Assembly (NCBI RefSeq): GCF_019059575.1
Contig: NW_024881695.1
Coordinates: 310,001 to 374,000, forward strand
DNA length: 64,000 nt
Direction of reading: 5' to 3'
Source of the DNA: Amphibalanus amphitrite
Taxonomy: Eukaryota > Arthropoda > Thecostraca > Balanomorpha > Balanidae
In this document: positions 30,424 to 41,942 of the stretch, in pieces
How the letters are laid out: the number at the start of each line of letters is the position of its first letter
Position numbering within the stretch: the stretch's first letter is position 1
Notes under the pieces: model-generated
The model's database searches: none
What the model was told of the DNA's origin: nothing
What the model saw: only the letters and a program-made list of their open reading frames with translations
Translations under genes and position numbers: made by a program

Positions 30424-33400
30424 CTGCGACGGCGGGGGGGGGGGGGGCGGTCAGAGAGATCAACAGAGGGCCACACAGGCCTCAACACGCGCGGGAGAAT
30501 ACGCGAGAATGCACAGGAGAATAAGCACGACCTCATGTTATGCGTAATTGCTTGCCCCAACATTGAAGACATACACCGACTGGCGTGCCCAACACGCGAT
30601 AAAAATAATTCAAACAAAAAGGAGCCGGCCGGACTGGAGCTCTTTCTCAGCTTCCCGGCCTACCCAGATCCATCTCTATAGTACCCTCCCCACGTCCCTC
30701 CTCCCTCCCCACCACTCAGCCTCCCCTCTCCGCTGTTTGTGAGGCACGCCACGTTTCAATATGGCCCGCACCCGAGGGTGGCGGCGGGCCCTTCCCACAG
30801 AGGCCACAAATTAGAACCGGAGCCGTAGTTCAATCAGGCTCGCAGCCTCTGGCGGCGGCGGCGGCGGCACAGAAATTAGACTCGGCCGCCGCCGGGCGCC
30901 GCCGCGCCGTGGCGATGAAGCCCTCAGCTCTGAGCGACCGGTGAACCGCGCCGGGGACGGGTAAACGGGGTGGAGATGGGCGGGGCGTTTTGTGAAACTG
31001 AATGCTGCCGTGAGTTAGGAAAACCTTAAGTACGTCTCTTGCGTGATTAGGCACTATCTTGAACATCCACAGAATCCAGCTACTCAATTTTCACCAGGGC
31101 AACTTTCTTTATTTAATTAAGCAGATTTAACCAAATAAAATAAAATTTCTTTGAAGATGGATCACATCTTCCATCAGAAAAGCTGTAGCAATTGCCATTG
31201 CCTCTTATTCGAAAGCAAATATTGCCCATTTAAAAAAAAAACGGGAAACGTTTTTGGAAATCTTTTATATGGGGCAATAAAACAGCATGGCAAAGTTCAT
31301 CACCACCTCTTTCCACACTCTTTCCTTGATATTTAATCGCACTCGTGTAATGTGACGGGTAATGAACGCCCTTTTCCTCCCTACTTCCTCTCACGCTCTA
31401 CCCTTTCTTTTCCTTCTTCTTCTTCTTCTTCTTCTACACGTCACGCCGTGGCCGCCGGGGCGGCCACGGCCGTGGCAGCGTCGACCGGGGGGTCGACACG
31501 GCCCACCCGCCGCAGGTACTCGAAGATGAGAGTCGCTGGTCCGCCCAGCACATGCCCCAGGCTCGGCAGAGGTCCGCCCCACAGGCGGGACCTCATGCGG
31601 GCGTACGCTGGGCATTCGGTCAGCAAGTGTGCAACCGAGTCCTCCTCCTCGCAGTTCAGGCAGTCGGGGTTTGTCGCAAGACCGATCTCATGGAGAGTCT
31701 TCCTTGTGAGCACTGATCTTCCCACTCTCAGTTGAGACAGTGTCACCTGCTCCCACCTGGTCAGGTCCTCGTGTCCGGGCGTGGGTGGTAGGTGAGGATG
31801 GGCTTTGGCTCGGGCTGCGGTCCACTCGGCGGATCTGTGGCGTATCGCCGCTCGGGCGCCGGCCATGTCCAGCGGGATCGCTGCCTGGCTTAGCTCTGCC
31901 GCGGCTCGGTTGGCTAGCCTGTCGGCGTCCTCATTACCAGGGATGCCAGCATGCCCCGGTACCCACTGGAAGGTGACGTGCTTCCCGGAACACGTGAGGT
32001 CATGGAGAGAGGCCCAGATGCTCGCCGGTAGCTCCTCCTGTTGGGCTGCCTGCCCGCGCTGGAGCGTCTGTAGACACGCCCTGGAGTCGGTGCGCTGCCC
32101 CATAAGCCATGCCTACGCAGAGTGGGCCAGTGGACTCTGAGGGAGGCGGGAGTGTCGGACTGCCCAGCGGAGCCGTTCCTGAGGGTGTCACCGGAGCCGC
32201 CGTGGTCGGCCCATCAGGGGTCAGTGACCTTCATCGTGGACCTACCAACCACCACGCGGCGGACAGACCCACCTGACAAGAGGAGAGAGGCGGCAGAGCG
32301 CGCCCTGGCCGCCCTGCCCGCACCAGACTGCTCCTTTCTTTTCCTCCCCTCCCTCCCTCACTCCGTCCCTCTCACCTCCTCCATGGGGTTGACAGTGATG
32401 TTGAGTCCCCTCCCTTCCCTCCCATTCTCTCACCTCCTCCATGGGGTTGACAGTGATGTTGAGTCCCCTCCCTTCCCTCCCATTCTCTCACCTCCTCCAT
32501 GGGGTTGACAGTGATGTTCAGCCCACTCCCTCCCTCTCCCCCTCTCCCCTCACTTCTTACCTCCTCCATGGGGTTGACGGTGATGTTGAGCGCCGAGTCG
32601 TCCCAGGCCATCTCGGCATCTGCCGCCTCGTCCTGGTGTCTCCGGTGGGCGGCGCGGATCCGAATCACGCCCAGCACGATCATCGACACCAGGAAGCCGA
32701 TACACACCACGATGATGATGGTCACCGCGTGGCCTGCGCGGAGGGGACGGGGGGGGGGGGCAGTGGTCAGCTGTTTGCTTTGGATAATTCGCACAATTGA
32801 AATTCATGATGAGTTTAACAAAACAACGTCTCGTTATTCGTGTTACTGTAGACTTTATCGACTGCAAATCTATTTTTGTTAATGCGTGATATAACTGTTA
32901 ATGCCAATATTTTGCATAACAGAGGAAGTGAGCAGGTCAATGCATTAGAAAGCTGACTAAAATGGCTACAATTTTCAAAAACAGCGCCATACAACCATTT
33001 GATCCATATCCATTAACCCTCGCCCGTTGTGGTGTTTTTCCAGCCGCAAACGTATAAGGGGGGGGGGGGGGGTCCGTTGGACCCCCCCCTTGCCGTTTCG
33101 CCCCTGATCGAGCTAGAGCTTCGCGGAAAAAACGAGCGTGTTGCCCGTGACGAGAGGAAGCCGATGATACCCAATTTTAAGGTCCTAGGTCATTGGTTGA
33201 CCTTGCAGGTCAGGTCAATGACCCAAAAGGCGGGAAAATCGGGACCTGTTAGAACGTCGTAAAGTGTGGCTGCTATTGGGTTTTTCGGGGTGCTGATCAC
33301 GAATATCATGTTAGTTTTGATCACAGATGATGTCTTCATGTATTTAGGCCAGGTCGGGTCAGGTCAGGTCAGGTCAACCAGTAAGGGTATTCGTAGTAGG

Positions 33401-35661
33401 TGGCAACCGCCTCTGACAGCTTCGTAACATGTTACGAAGGCACCAAAACTACTTCGTAAATGTTCATATGGTTGCTAAATTCGAATTCAGCTCCAAAAAC
33501 TGGCCTAGAAACATGTAAAACTCGAAAAAGTGAGCCGAGGTCATCAAAGGTCAATGACCTGACCTGACCTCCAGGTGACCTTGACACCCACCCTAATGCA
33601 TGGGGGCAACATCATATCACATGTTTGAACGCTTGAAACCACGAAAAGACTGCAAACGCGCGGCTAATGCGAGCCGACATACACCGAATCGCGATTCCAG
33701 CCAAACATGGTCTCGAAAAGTAGGTCACAGGTCAAAGGTCATTTGGGTCAGGGTCATGAAATTTTCAGGGTAGGTGTGAAATTGATGAACGCGAGGGTAC
33801 TGAAAGTTTCATCGCGATTGGCCGCTTTTTGCGCCAGTTATTCGCGAAAAACCATGGGGGGGGTCCGTTCGACCCCCCCCCCCTATACGGGCGAGGGTTA
33901 AGTTCAGTTCACTATAGTTCCACGTCATGCATCTTGTCTCCTACTTGCTCTTTCCCCATCCCCTTCTCCCCTCCTTATCACTCACTGGCTCCAGCCGAGC
34001 GCATCTGATGGCCGGTGGTCCACGATTTGAGCTGCACGTGGTGACGGGCGTCCTGGACATGAGCGGCAGGCGGCGGCACCGCCTCCTCGACCTCCGGCTG
34101 GGCGGGGGCGGCGGCGGCGGCGGCGGCGGGCTCGTCGTCCTGGGCGGCCGGAGGGGCGGCCGTGGCCAGCCGTTTGGGCGGCTCGGTGCGTCGCGCCGGG
34201 TGGATCACTGTCAGAGTCTGCACGTACTCGTTACTGATGAACCGCTGGCTCATACTCGAGCAGAGCAGCTTGAAGGCGCGGTTCAGGTAGTAGGCTGGTT
34301 TGCGGTTGGTGTACTGTACGAAACGCAGCGCCTGCCGGGAGCGAGAGCGATCCGTTATAAACGTGTACAATCTAATATCAGTTAGTACACAATTACATAA
34401 TATTAAATGTAGCGCAAAGATAACGAAAATTACATTGGCGCCAGGAAGGGGTTGATTTATACACACAGTACAAAAATGACTCACATACTATGACGAAACG
34501 TCGGGAAACAAATCAAAGTCCAGATCACCGCCGAGTAAGAAAAGATCGCTATCATTAGGCCCCCGATCAAATACACCTATGCGGCGGCAAACACCATTAC
34601 ACCGCACAACTCTGACGGCTCTGTACAAACGACCTCTGTATGATGGTGGGCGGACGGCACCGTGCCCCGGTTCTCCAAACTTGGCCGTGTACGGTCACCA
34701 CCGCCCCCTAATCGACCCCGGGGGACATCAGCTAATGGCTGGCATTAGGCCGAGACCAGACATTAGTGCAGTTTCTCCAGTGTCATGTACGGTATTACGC
34801 GAAACGCCGGCGCAGTGCTGCTAAAACGGTGAATACATTCACTACGATGGGGTAGGAGAATGAGATCAGTTTGATGGGAATGTTTGCCAAGAGTGTTTTA
34901 TTGCAATCATTTATGACATTTGTGGAAAGTTGTCCCAGTGGTTATCAAGAAACAAGACGGCGTTTCTGACATATGTCGCTGGCATGCCAGCATGTGGATT
35001 GTGGAATGTGGAATGTGAAGTGCAAACACCTCTGCCTGAGTAGCTAATGTCAGATACCGTCGTGGAGTTCAAGCCTATCCACAAATGGAACCTGTCCTCG
35101 CCACTCGACACATTATTCCGCAACTGATAAGTGATAACCAAGTTCCTTACTTCAGTATTTAGAGCCATGAAACTTCTCAACTTAAGTACGATCATTTTAA
35201 CCTATCTCGAGATTTCTAATAGAAAATAAAATAGCCTCGTCCGCGATCCTTCTTCCCTTCCCTCTCATTCTACGTGCTCTTCGGCGATCCTTCCGTCCTC
35301 CTCTCTGACCACGAACAGATTCTCCCGCGACCCTTCCGTCATCACCGTCTGACCCCAGACGGACCCACCTCCGACCTTTCCGTCTCCCCCCCCCCCCCCT
35401 ATGACCCCAAACGGACCCGTCCGCGGTCCTGCCGTCCCCCCTCTGACCCCACACGGACCCTCTCGCAGCTCTGACCCACCTCCTGGTAGCTGTCGGGCTG
35501 GCCGGGCCCGTACACCACCAGACCGTCCTTGTTCAGCTTGGCCCGCAGCTGGAAGCTGTCCAGCAGTCGCTGGTTCAGGGTCAGCTCCTCGTGCTCAGGG
35601 TTCAGCGGAGGGTAGACCATGACGGCGCACTTGTCCAGCTTGTGGCCGACGCTCCTGCCGG
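30271..35661 (-). CDS. Calsyntenin, four C-terminal exons
   Basis: Exons in transcript order are 35661(or 35654)-35480, 34331-33986, 32733-32561 and 30423-30271, all GT-AG with matching phases (0, 1, 0). They encode the end of the ectodomain, a membrane helix (VTIIIVVCIGF), the membrane-proximal RIRAAHRR, the first WD motif EMAWDDSALNITVNPME, an Asp/Glu-rich stretch and the terminal KQLEWDNSHLAI. This order and these words are those of calsyntenins (cadherin-repeat type I membrane proteins of neurons). The two W-D-D/N-S motifs are their kinesin light chain docking sites, used in axonal cargo transport. The cadherin and LNS-type domains must be encoded by exons at higher coordinates, not found in this window. 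Transposons fill its introns. Confidence 0.94.
30424..32560. other. Calsyntenin last intron (2.1 kb)
   Basis: Holds the LINE fragment 31392-32110 and the 58-bp tandem donor repeat 32374-32580. A G-run lies just upstream of the acceptor (30436-30448 on plus). No further exon is seen. Confidence 0.75.
31392..32110 (-). mobile_element. 5'-truncated LINE (I/Jockey-type RNase H and zinc knuckle)
   Basis: An open frame from 32103 to the stop at 31443 encodes TDSRACLQTLQ (RNase H active-site Asp), FQWVPGHAGIPGNEDADRLA (the typical H-x-G-x-x-G-N-E-x-A-D signature of LINE RNase H) and a C-terminal knuckle PDCLNCEEEDSVAHLLTECP. After the stop comes a GAA-repeat tail (31410-31436), as at the 3' end of such elements. 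Upstream of 32110, out-of-frame RNase H-like words suggest the element continues, decayed, to about 32280. It lies in the same orientation as the calsyntenin gene. Confidence 0.85.
32374..32580 (-). repeat. Tandem repeat copying the exon end and splice donor (4 copies)
   Basis: The sequence ACCTCCTCCATGGGGTTGAC (plus strand) starts at 32374, 32432, 32490 and 32559; spacings 58, 58 and 69. The copy at 32559 is the true end of the calsyntenin transmembrane exon. The three others carry the same coding words (NITVNPMEE) followed by GTGAGA donor sites. Confidence 0.9.
32561..32733 (-). CDS. Calsyntenin transmembrane/KBS1 exon
   Basis: Begins by completing AGC (Ser) from the previous exon, then encodes the membrane helix, VIRIRAAHRRHQDEA, the first kinesin-binding motif EMAWDDSAL, and NITVNPMEE. 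The donor is GAG|GTAAGA at 32560. The last 20 or so bases and the donor are repeated three more times downstream (see repeat 32374-32580). Confidence 0.96.
32734..33985. other. Calsyntenin intron with MITE
   Basis: Mostly made of the TTAA-flanked element at 33017-33897. The remainder is unique, with a G-run at about 32750-32760 next to the acceptor. Confidence 0.7.
33017..33897. mobile_element. piggyBac-like MITE (TTAA flanks)
   Basis: Terminal inverted repeats CCCTCGCCCGT (33017-33027) and ACGGGCGAGGG (33887-33897) are directly flanked by TTAA on both sides (33013-33016, 33898-33901), the target duplication used by piggyBac elements, whose ends also start with CCC. Each end carries a second palindrome, a G-run followed by TCCGTTGGA or TCCGTTCGA and a C-run. 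There is no transposase. The body is packed with AGGTCA/TGACCT words, including three in a row separated by one base each (33722-33741) and an AGGTCAGGTC array near 33355-33376. Confidence 0.8.
33986..34331 (-). CDS. Calsyntenin juxtamembrane exon
   Basis: Acceptor CGGCAG, donor A|GTGAGT. Encodes RKPAYYLNRAFKLLCSSMSQ, RFISNEYVQTLTVIH, then an Ala/Pro/Glu-rich linker and QMRSAGA. The YLNR-x-FKL-x-C-S and SNE-x-V words are diagnostic for calsyntenins. The linker of about 50 residues is low in complexity and includes an Ala run encoded by GCC/GCG repeats. Starts in phase 0, ends in phase 1. Confidence 0.93.
34332..35479. other. Calsyntenin intron with GTCCGT-type repeats near the acceptor-side donor
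   Basis: No exon is seen. Between about 35230 and 35475 a degenerate unit around GGTCCGTNTGGGGTCA (minus strand) recurs roughly four times directly after the donor of the 35480 exon. A C-run lies at 35387-35399. Confidence 0.65.
35480..35661 (-). CDS. Calsyntenin exon (membrane-distal ectodomain)
   Basis: Encodes HKLDKCAVMVYPPLNPEHEE, then LNQRLLDSFQLRAKLNKDG and LVVYGPGQPDSYQE, the conserved ectodomain segment just before the juxtamembrane exon. Donor GAG|GTGGGT. Two acceptors are possible: CCGCAG before 35661 or GGCAG before 35654; the sequence alone does not decide. Ends in phase 0. Confidence 0.88.
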
Positions 35662-37410
35662 CTGCGGGAGGGGGGGGGGAGGGGGTTAGGGGTGCAGGTA
35701 TTTGTAGGGGTGTATTTGCCAATACGAGATAACATACCTTGCAACACAGCGCAAATAACGATAATACGACAGGCAAAGCATTGACTGCAGAACTACAGTG
35801 CCCAGACTTCCCATTCAGGTCATTCTTAAGTGGGAGCGTGTTTAACAAGACGTGAACATTAAGCACTTTTGAAGGCGCACCAGACCGCACCAACTTCCCG
35901 CACGAACATGAGTGGAAAACTTTCCGCTTCCAGTATTGATTACCCAGTTCATAGAACCTTTCAACGTTACAGAAACCAACCGCAACTATCGAGCGAAAAG
36001 GGCATCCGGGTACTTCAGCTTATTAGGGACAATAGTTTCGCTGTTCTACTTGAAATATACATGAAATTATCTCCTTGTCTGCACTTAGAATTTAGATGCG
36101 TAGTTTAACGAAAAGCTATCACGCACTTTATGAGTCACCCTTTAAGTAGCCTTTTCGCTGCACAAGTTCAATAAGACATTCCGGCTCTCACAATATGTGC
36201 GTCACGCCCTCCATTCCTCCCCTTCATCCCCTGCCCTCCTTCCTTTATTAACAAGCAGCTGACGTGCGTCAGGCGCACATCAAATCCGGAGCACGCTCAC
36301 AAATCTGCAATAAGGACCAACTTCAAAGAGTTAGCGCCGCCAACAAAGAATGCGGGCGCCATTTTCTGACGGACAGAGTCCCACGCCAAGGCCGGCTCCT
36401 ATTCAGACATGTCTTCCAGTACGTTTCATCACGCCTGCGCGTTTTCAACCCTTCTATTTCGTCCTGGCACGTCTTTTCACACCTTCCATCGTATCTTTCA
36501 GCACATTCTATCACGTATCCCAATACCATCCAATGAGCCCTATCACCTCCCACCCTTTCCCTCCCGCCGCGCTATCACCTTCCCCCACCCACTCCCCCGC
36601 CTGTATCCACCACCGGAGCCACATTAGCACCATTCTAATACACCAGACGGTGGCCAAGCCGGCGATAGGACGGCCAGACGGCCGCCAAAGGTCACCTCCT
36701 GCGGGCCGCCCCGGCCTCCAGTGGGCAGCATTTCATCAACACAGGCCCGGCACCCGCGCCAGCCGACAGTAATTGCGTTCTGACGACGGCCGGCGCCGCC
36801 GGGCAGAGTTTGCTGCGAGTGCTGGCTGAATTTTGACAGTTCAAATACGCCAGTCACGAGCTGCCAGTGGACGTTGGGACGAGGGGCTCAACTGGTGCTC
36901 GCTCTCTTGAGCCATGTGTTGTGCTTGGCCTCACAGGTGCATGAGGGGAGGGGGATGGATCGGTTTGTTGAAATGCGTAATAGAGAGGCTGACCTAGACC
37001 GCCGTGGGTATTAATAAGCACCAGCTGTGACGCACGTCATATTGTTCCAGAGACGGGGAACACCTCGGGGCTCGGGCATTAAACTGCATACTACGTCACA
37101 TAATACCCATTCAGCGAGACACACTAGGTGAATTAGTCAAAGGCAATGGTGCCTGAGAGAACTCCAAGACGAAAGTATGCGAGCATAATGTGGCGGACCC
37201 TAAAAGGCATCATTCTATACCTTTGACGAAGGTCCTGGGCCGTAAATGGGGGACTGGGAGCCGTACTCATGCAGCATAGGCATGTAAAACTGGTATATCA
37301 AAACGGCTTGACCCAGCTCAAATACGAGCGCTCACAAATTGTCTGTGAAAACTACAAAAAAAACGTTGAAGACTTATCGCCCTCAGATCTTCTATCCGCG
37401 CCAACGATGA
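35662..37410. other. Gene-free stretch upstream of the last visible calsyntenin exon
   Basis: I find no further calsyntenin exon here. The sequence is unique apart from a G-run at 35669-35679. It ends at the start of the inverted reverse-transcriptase repeat. Confidence 0.5.
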
Positions 37411-38685
37411 TGGCGGCGGGGGGCGCTGGCTGTGCCCTCGGGGCGCTGCTGGGGCTCCTTGAGCGGGCGGCTCCTCAGAGTGGTGGTGGGTCGGCTCCGT
37501 CTGCGCGGGCCGACCGGGGTGCGGCGTGGGCGGCGTCGCCGTTTGCCGGCGGCGGGCGGCGCCGCGTGTCGAGTGAGGCCAGAGTGCGGCCGCCGGTGTC
37601 GGTGCAAGTGAGGCCAGACTATTACGTGCGCCATCATCGGGTACACAGTGTTCTGGCTCGAGGCCTCAAGTTACGAGTGCCCTCTGTGGTGCCGCCGATC
37701 TGGCGGGCGACTCCTCGGTCTGCGCTGATGGACGCGGCGGTGCATTCGTTTGTGTCGGCGGGGGTTTTGCGGCCGGGGAACCCGCTGGCTTGCTACCGTC
37801 TTTTCCCGGTTGCGAAATCTGAGTCGGTTGCGCGTTTGGTTTACGATCTGTCTGATTTGACTCCACTATTGTCGGCCCGTCCATGCAATTTGCCTTCTAT
37901 TGACAGAGCGTTAGATTTATCGTCTCAGGGTTTTGTATGGGCGATTAAGATTGATTTGCGCGATGGCTTTTACCATATTCCTTTATGTCCGAGCACGCAA
38001 CGTAACTTTGGGGTATTATATGATAATCATACATATTTGTTTACGAGATTGCCGATGGGTTATAAACATGCGCCTGCTGAGATGCAGCATTTCTCTTGTG
38101 TCACTGTTAAACTGGTGGAGGAGCGTTTTCCTGGTGTTCGCGGCGTTGTGTATTTAGATGATTTTCTGTTTCTTGCTCGGGACTTTGCATCCCTCGGTGG
38201 TATTGTTCGGTTTTTGACGGATGTGGGCTTATGCATTAATTTTGAGAAATCTATATTGTCACCGGTGTCGAGCATTGTATTTTTGGGGGTTGAGCTGAAT
38301 TTGCGCGAGAGTTCGGCGCGTGTGCGACGTGATGTTTTGCTACCCCTTCGTACGGCGGTAGCTGAGTGCTGTCCGTCTTGGCCGTCGACGGTGCGACATC
38401 GTCTGGCGGGTTATGTTAATTTTGTAAGGCCTCTATTTAAGCTGCCTCTCGAGGTTGTGGCGGCGGTCAGGGACGGAGACTGTGCCGCGTGCGCTGCCAT
38501 TGTGCCGTATTTGGCCGATGATGTGGTTTGGCGGTGGCAAGATCGATGTGCGTGGTCCGAGGCGCATGACCGTTCGGTTTTTGTCGACGCCACTCCGTTT
38601 TGTATTGGTATCGTGCGCCCGGGCTGCGCCCCAATTTCGGCGAGATTTCGGTTCGCCCTTCCGATTTATGTTGCGGAATATGTAG
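37411..38685 (+). pseudogene. Left arm of RT inverted repeat (interrupted RT gene)
   Basis: This copy is the reverse complement of 59359-60633. I found two substitutions (37682 and 38558) and no indels. It encodes the reverse transcriptase core: fingers, the catalytic IDLRDGFYH (motif A), LPMGYKHAPAEM (motif B) and YLDDFLF (motif C). RNase H begins (VFVDATP) but is cut at GTAG (38682-38685), where the 19.9-kb LTR element was inserted. The rest continues at 58564. The 5' end at 37411 is truncated compared with the right arm. Without the missing RNase H residues this copy cannot give the full protein. Confidence 0.9.
38682..38685. repeat. Target site duplication, left
   Basis: GTAG directly precedes the LTR (TGTAGCGGGG) and is repeated directly after the other LTR at 58560-58563. 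The uninterrupted right arm has a single GTAG (as CTAC at 59359-59362), proving a 4-bp duplication at insertion. Confidence 0.92.
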
Positions 38686-39412
38686 TGTAGCGGGGCTCGG
38701 CTGCAAGATATTTTTATTTGTTTGAGATTTGCGAGGCTGGTCAGTCACTGGCGGGCACATAGACTGCTGCACTGATGGAGTGGGCAATGGGGTTAAGTTG
38801 GAATGCATAAAAAAAAAGGATTTCTGACAAGGTTACCCTGATAAATCTCTCTCCTCGATCAAAGGATTAAATTAACAAAAGTTCATTAACGCCGCAAACT
38901 TCCATTAACTGCACAGAGGGGCGCCTCCCACTGGATATAACCATTCATGCTCCCATTCACACCATCATGCACACTTTCCTTTCATACAAATTAAAACACC
39001 AGGTCGCTAAACTGGCCCCTCCCTGTTTACCTAACCTCCCCCAGTGGTGTACAGTAGCCGTTCGTAAGCATGCGCAACCTTTGTCCTTTACCATTATACA
39101 TGATCTCTGGAAATTTCCTTCTTAAAATTTATGTCCGTTGCTTGATAAGATGTATTATTCCCCATTCGACTGCTCTTAACTTAAAGCTCGCCCTTAAAAG
39201 AAATACAACCCTTCCCAAAATACTCGTTAACTCCAACCGGCCTTACTCACCTTGCGATTTCCGTTTACAATTAACCAATATGGCTCAATCATCATAGATA
39301 ATACCGATCCAGTGACAATAGCATACACGTCATACCTTGTCGGATCTTGGCCCTCCCCTCTTTCTGATATCTACGGCAGCGGAGGCCTAAAATCCTAACA
39401 TTAACGCCGCGG

Positions 39413-39441
39413 TCACATGCCGGAGCAGAACCGGCATGTGA
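39413..39441. repeat. Hairpin in LTR
   Basis: TCACATGCCGG (39413-39423) and CCGGCATGTGA (39431-39441) form a perfect 11-bp stem with a 7-base loop. It is repeated in the other LTR at 50253-50281. Confidence 0.75.
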
Positions 39442-41654
39442 TGGACCAAACTTGCACGCCGCCGGTGGCGCGGCCGTGCCCTACCTATCCCCCGGGTCAT
39501 AAAACTGTCAGTTAGGTTCCGCAGGTAACTATACACCGTAGGTTCTATGAGGGACATAACCTATCCTTTTGCCGGAGTGAGATTTTAAAGCAGGCCGGAT
39601 TTCCCTGCTTTGAGAGATGGGACTTCCTCCGATCCTCCTTTTGAATCACTTCGGGTGGCCGAAACTCCGACGATTCACCTACCTCGTCCCCGTGGCTTCC
39701 ACCAACGACAAACCACGGCTGTGGGGTATACCTCCTCCCACGCCCCCCGGGTCCCTTCACCACCCGTGGCCTAGGAACAGCCGACTTTTCTGCCACTGCC
39801 CTGCATCTGGCCTGAGGGAGTGTACTACGCACCATTCTGGAGCGACTCCCCCTTCCAGGTTCTTGAGACAAATATGAATACACCTTTCTGATGTTCTAGT
39901 CTCCCCCCCCCCCTCGGGACGCCACCCGAGTCTCTACACGGCCTTCGAGTTACCGCCCTTCTCTGGACCCCGATATCCCGGCCGTTCCCTCCCTAAACTG
40001 CCGTCGCAGACCCTACTCGAAATGACCAACGCGCGCCCATGACTACGTGGCTGCCCGCGACATGGCCAGTGTCGGCTCGCAGCACTCACATGGTTCGCAC
40101 GCGTGGTATATATTGTTACCTGGTCGGCCCCGGAACTCAAGCCGGTTTCCCGCGCCACTCCGGCGCAATACCCTTCCTATATCTCCCTGAATACCATCCC
40201 GCGCTATACCTGCGCAATAATTAGCAGCGTGACCAGGTCCTACCCAATTCCGTTCTCGTGACCTGCTGGTGAGCGGTTTCCTGCGGTGGACTCCGTTCGG
40301 CAGGACACGCCGGATATATCCTAACTTTTTATCACCGGAGTGGGGAGTTATAGGCGGGCGGGATACTTCCTGCCAGAGGGGTATACCGATCCATGCCGAT
40401 CGACCCTCGCTTTAGAACCACTCCGGCGGCCGAAATGTTGACGAACGGGTGAACAATCCCGTACGGTGGCTCTCTCCGCGACAATCCACGTTCGTGAGAC
40501 GCTGTGCCCTCACGCAATACCGGGGAAAACTCACACCCTGAATCGAACATTCATGCATGAGAACCTCCCGTAATCGAGCAACACTTTCTGTGTCCCTCTG
40601 AACTGGTCATTGGGGAGATATAAGATCTGAAAGGCACCGTTCTGGCACCTCCCCAAAGCCAGGTGGTGCGACGGCCTGTACACTCATCGTGAATGCTCCG
40701 TCGCACCCCACCGGTTTCCCGCCTGAGTCATCAGGACTTAAAAGTTCCTTGAATCTTAGCCGAGACCAAGACACGGCTATTTATTTTGCCCGACTTACGC
40801 CGTAGAAACATCCAGAGGGGCATTTGACGAGCCAGATCATTCAAACGTAAGAGCATGTTGTTTGAGTCACTTGGGTCGTCGTCACTGTCTACTGAATGAT
40901 GTTGAACCTTTGCCCGAAATACGTTTGTCTCGAAATGACTCAGAGTAAAACGCGCACAAAATAATCAAGTAACGAAATTATCTATATCTAACTACCTTAG
41001 GACGGAGAACCTACGAAACAAGTCCACAGAGCCGACCTCCTGAGTGTCCAGCACACAATAACCAAATTTACTACTTCCTCTTTTCATACACCTGAATTGT
41101 AACCGTAACTCCCCGACCTCCTCTTGGCCCAGAAACCTAACGTCCTGACCTCCCGGTGGCCTTACTCGTACCTGACCTGTACCCCCCATTAGTCCGGCCT
41201 TCCTACCCTTTTACTACCTTGGCTCTCTATAACCTTCCCTGTGAACTGTAATCTCGTTCTGATTCGATACCAACTTAAACGAGCACTGACATACATTTAC
41301 CATAGTTTAGACATTCAATAGTTTAATTTAAACTCTCCTCCCCACTCCCATCTCTCATCAGTGAAGTAGTCGCGTCGGTGGGCTTATCACACACAGGGGT
41401 GTCACATGCATAGACAGCCTCGCAGCCCCTAAACATTACGCCAACCAATGTATCCCATATCTGTATCCTTTATCCTATACTTAGCTCGTAATCCCTCCTA
41501 GAGTATCCCATCCTTAAAAAAAACATAAAAAAACATAAAAAAACAAAACTACGACCATGTTCGCCCTTAACATACTGAAATTACCACTGCTGCCGACACA
41601 GAATCTAAGAAAGCAGGGCCCTACGCACATCGGTCGCCGAACCGGGTTTCGAAC

Positions 41655-41942
41655 TGACGTCATCAAAGGGTCGGAATGAGACTTTTACTGTTCTCAGAAG
41701 CGCGCGCGTATGAATGGTGCACCCTGCCCCGGCATGTCGAGAGTCCTGTGTCAATGACGTCACTCATCGATGGTCACGGCAAGAGTAGTTCCGATGACGT
41801 CATCAAAGGTTCCAAACGAGTCCTTTTCCTACTCTCCAATGTAAATGCATATGAATGGCACGATTAGCGCGACGTACCGAGGGCTCCGGGCCTATGACGT
41901 CACTCATCTGAGGGCACTGTTGGCATTAGGCCCATGACGTCA
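41655..41942. promoter_or_regulatory. 140-bp tandem array of perfect CRE sites in LTR
   Basis: TGACGTCA occurs at 41655, 41755, 41795, 41895 and 41935, alternating 100 and 40 bases, because a 140-bp unit with two sites is tandemly repeated (41655-41794, 41795-41934, and the start of a third). A sixth site is at 42436. CRE sites bind ATF/CREB-family factors; an enhancer role for the LTR is inferred. The same array is in the other LTR from 52495. Confidence 0.8.

Noticed and set aside
35662..37410. Further upstream calsyntenin exons
   Set aside because: No frame with cadherin- or LNS-like words and splice sites was found in this stretch.
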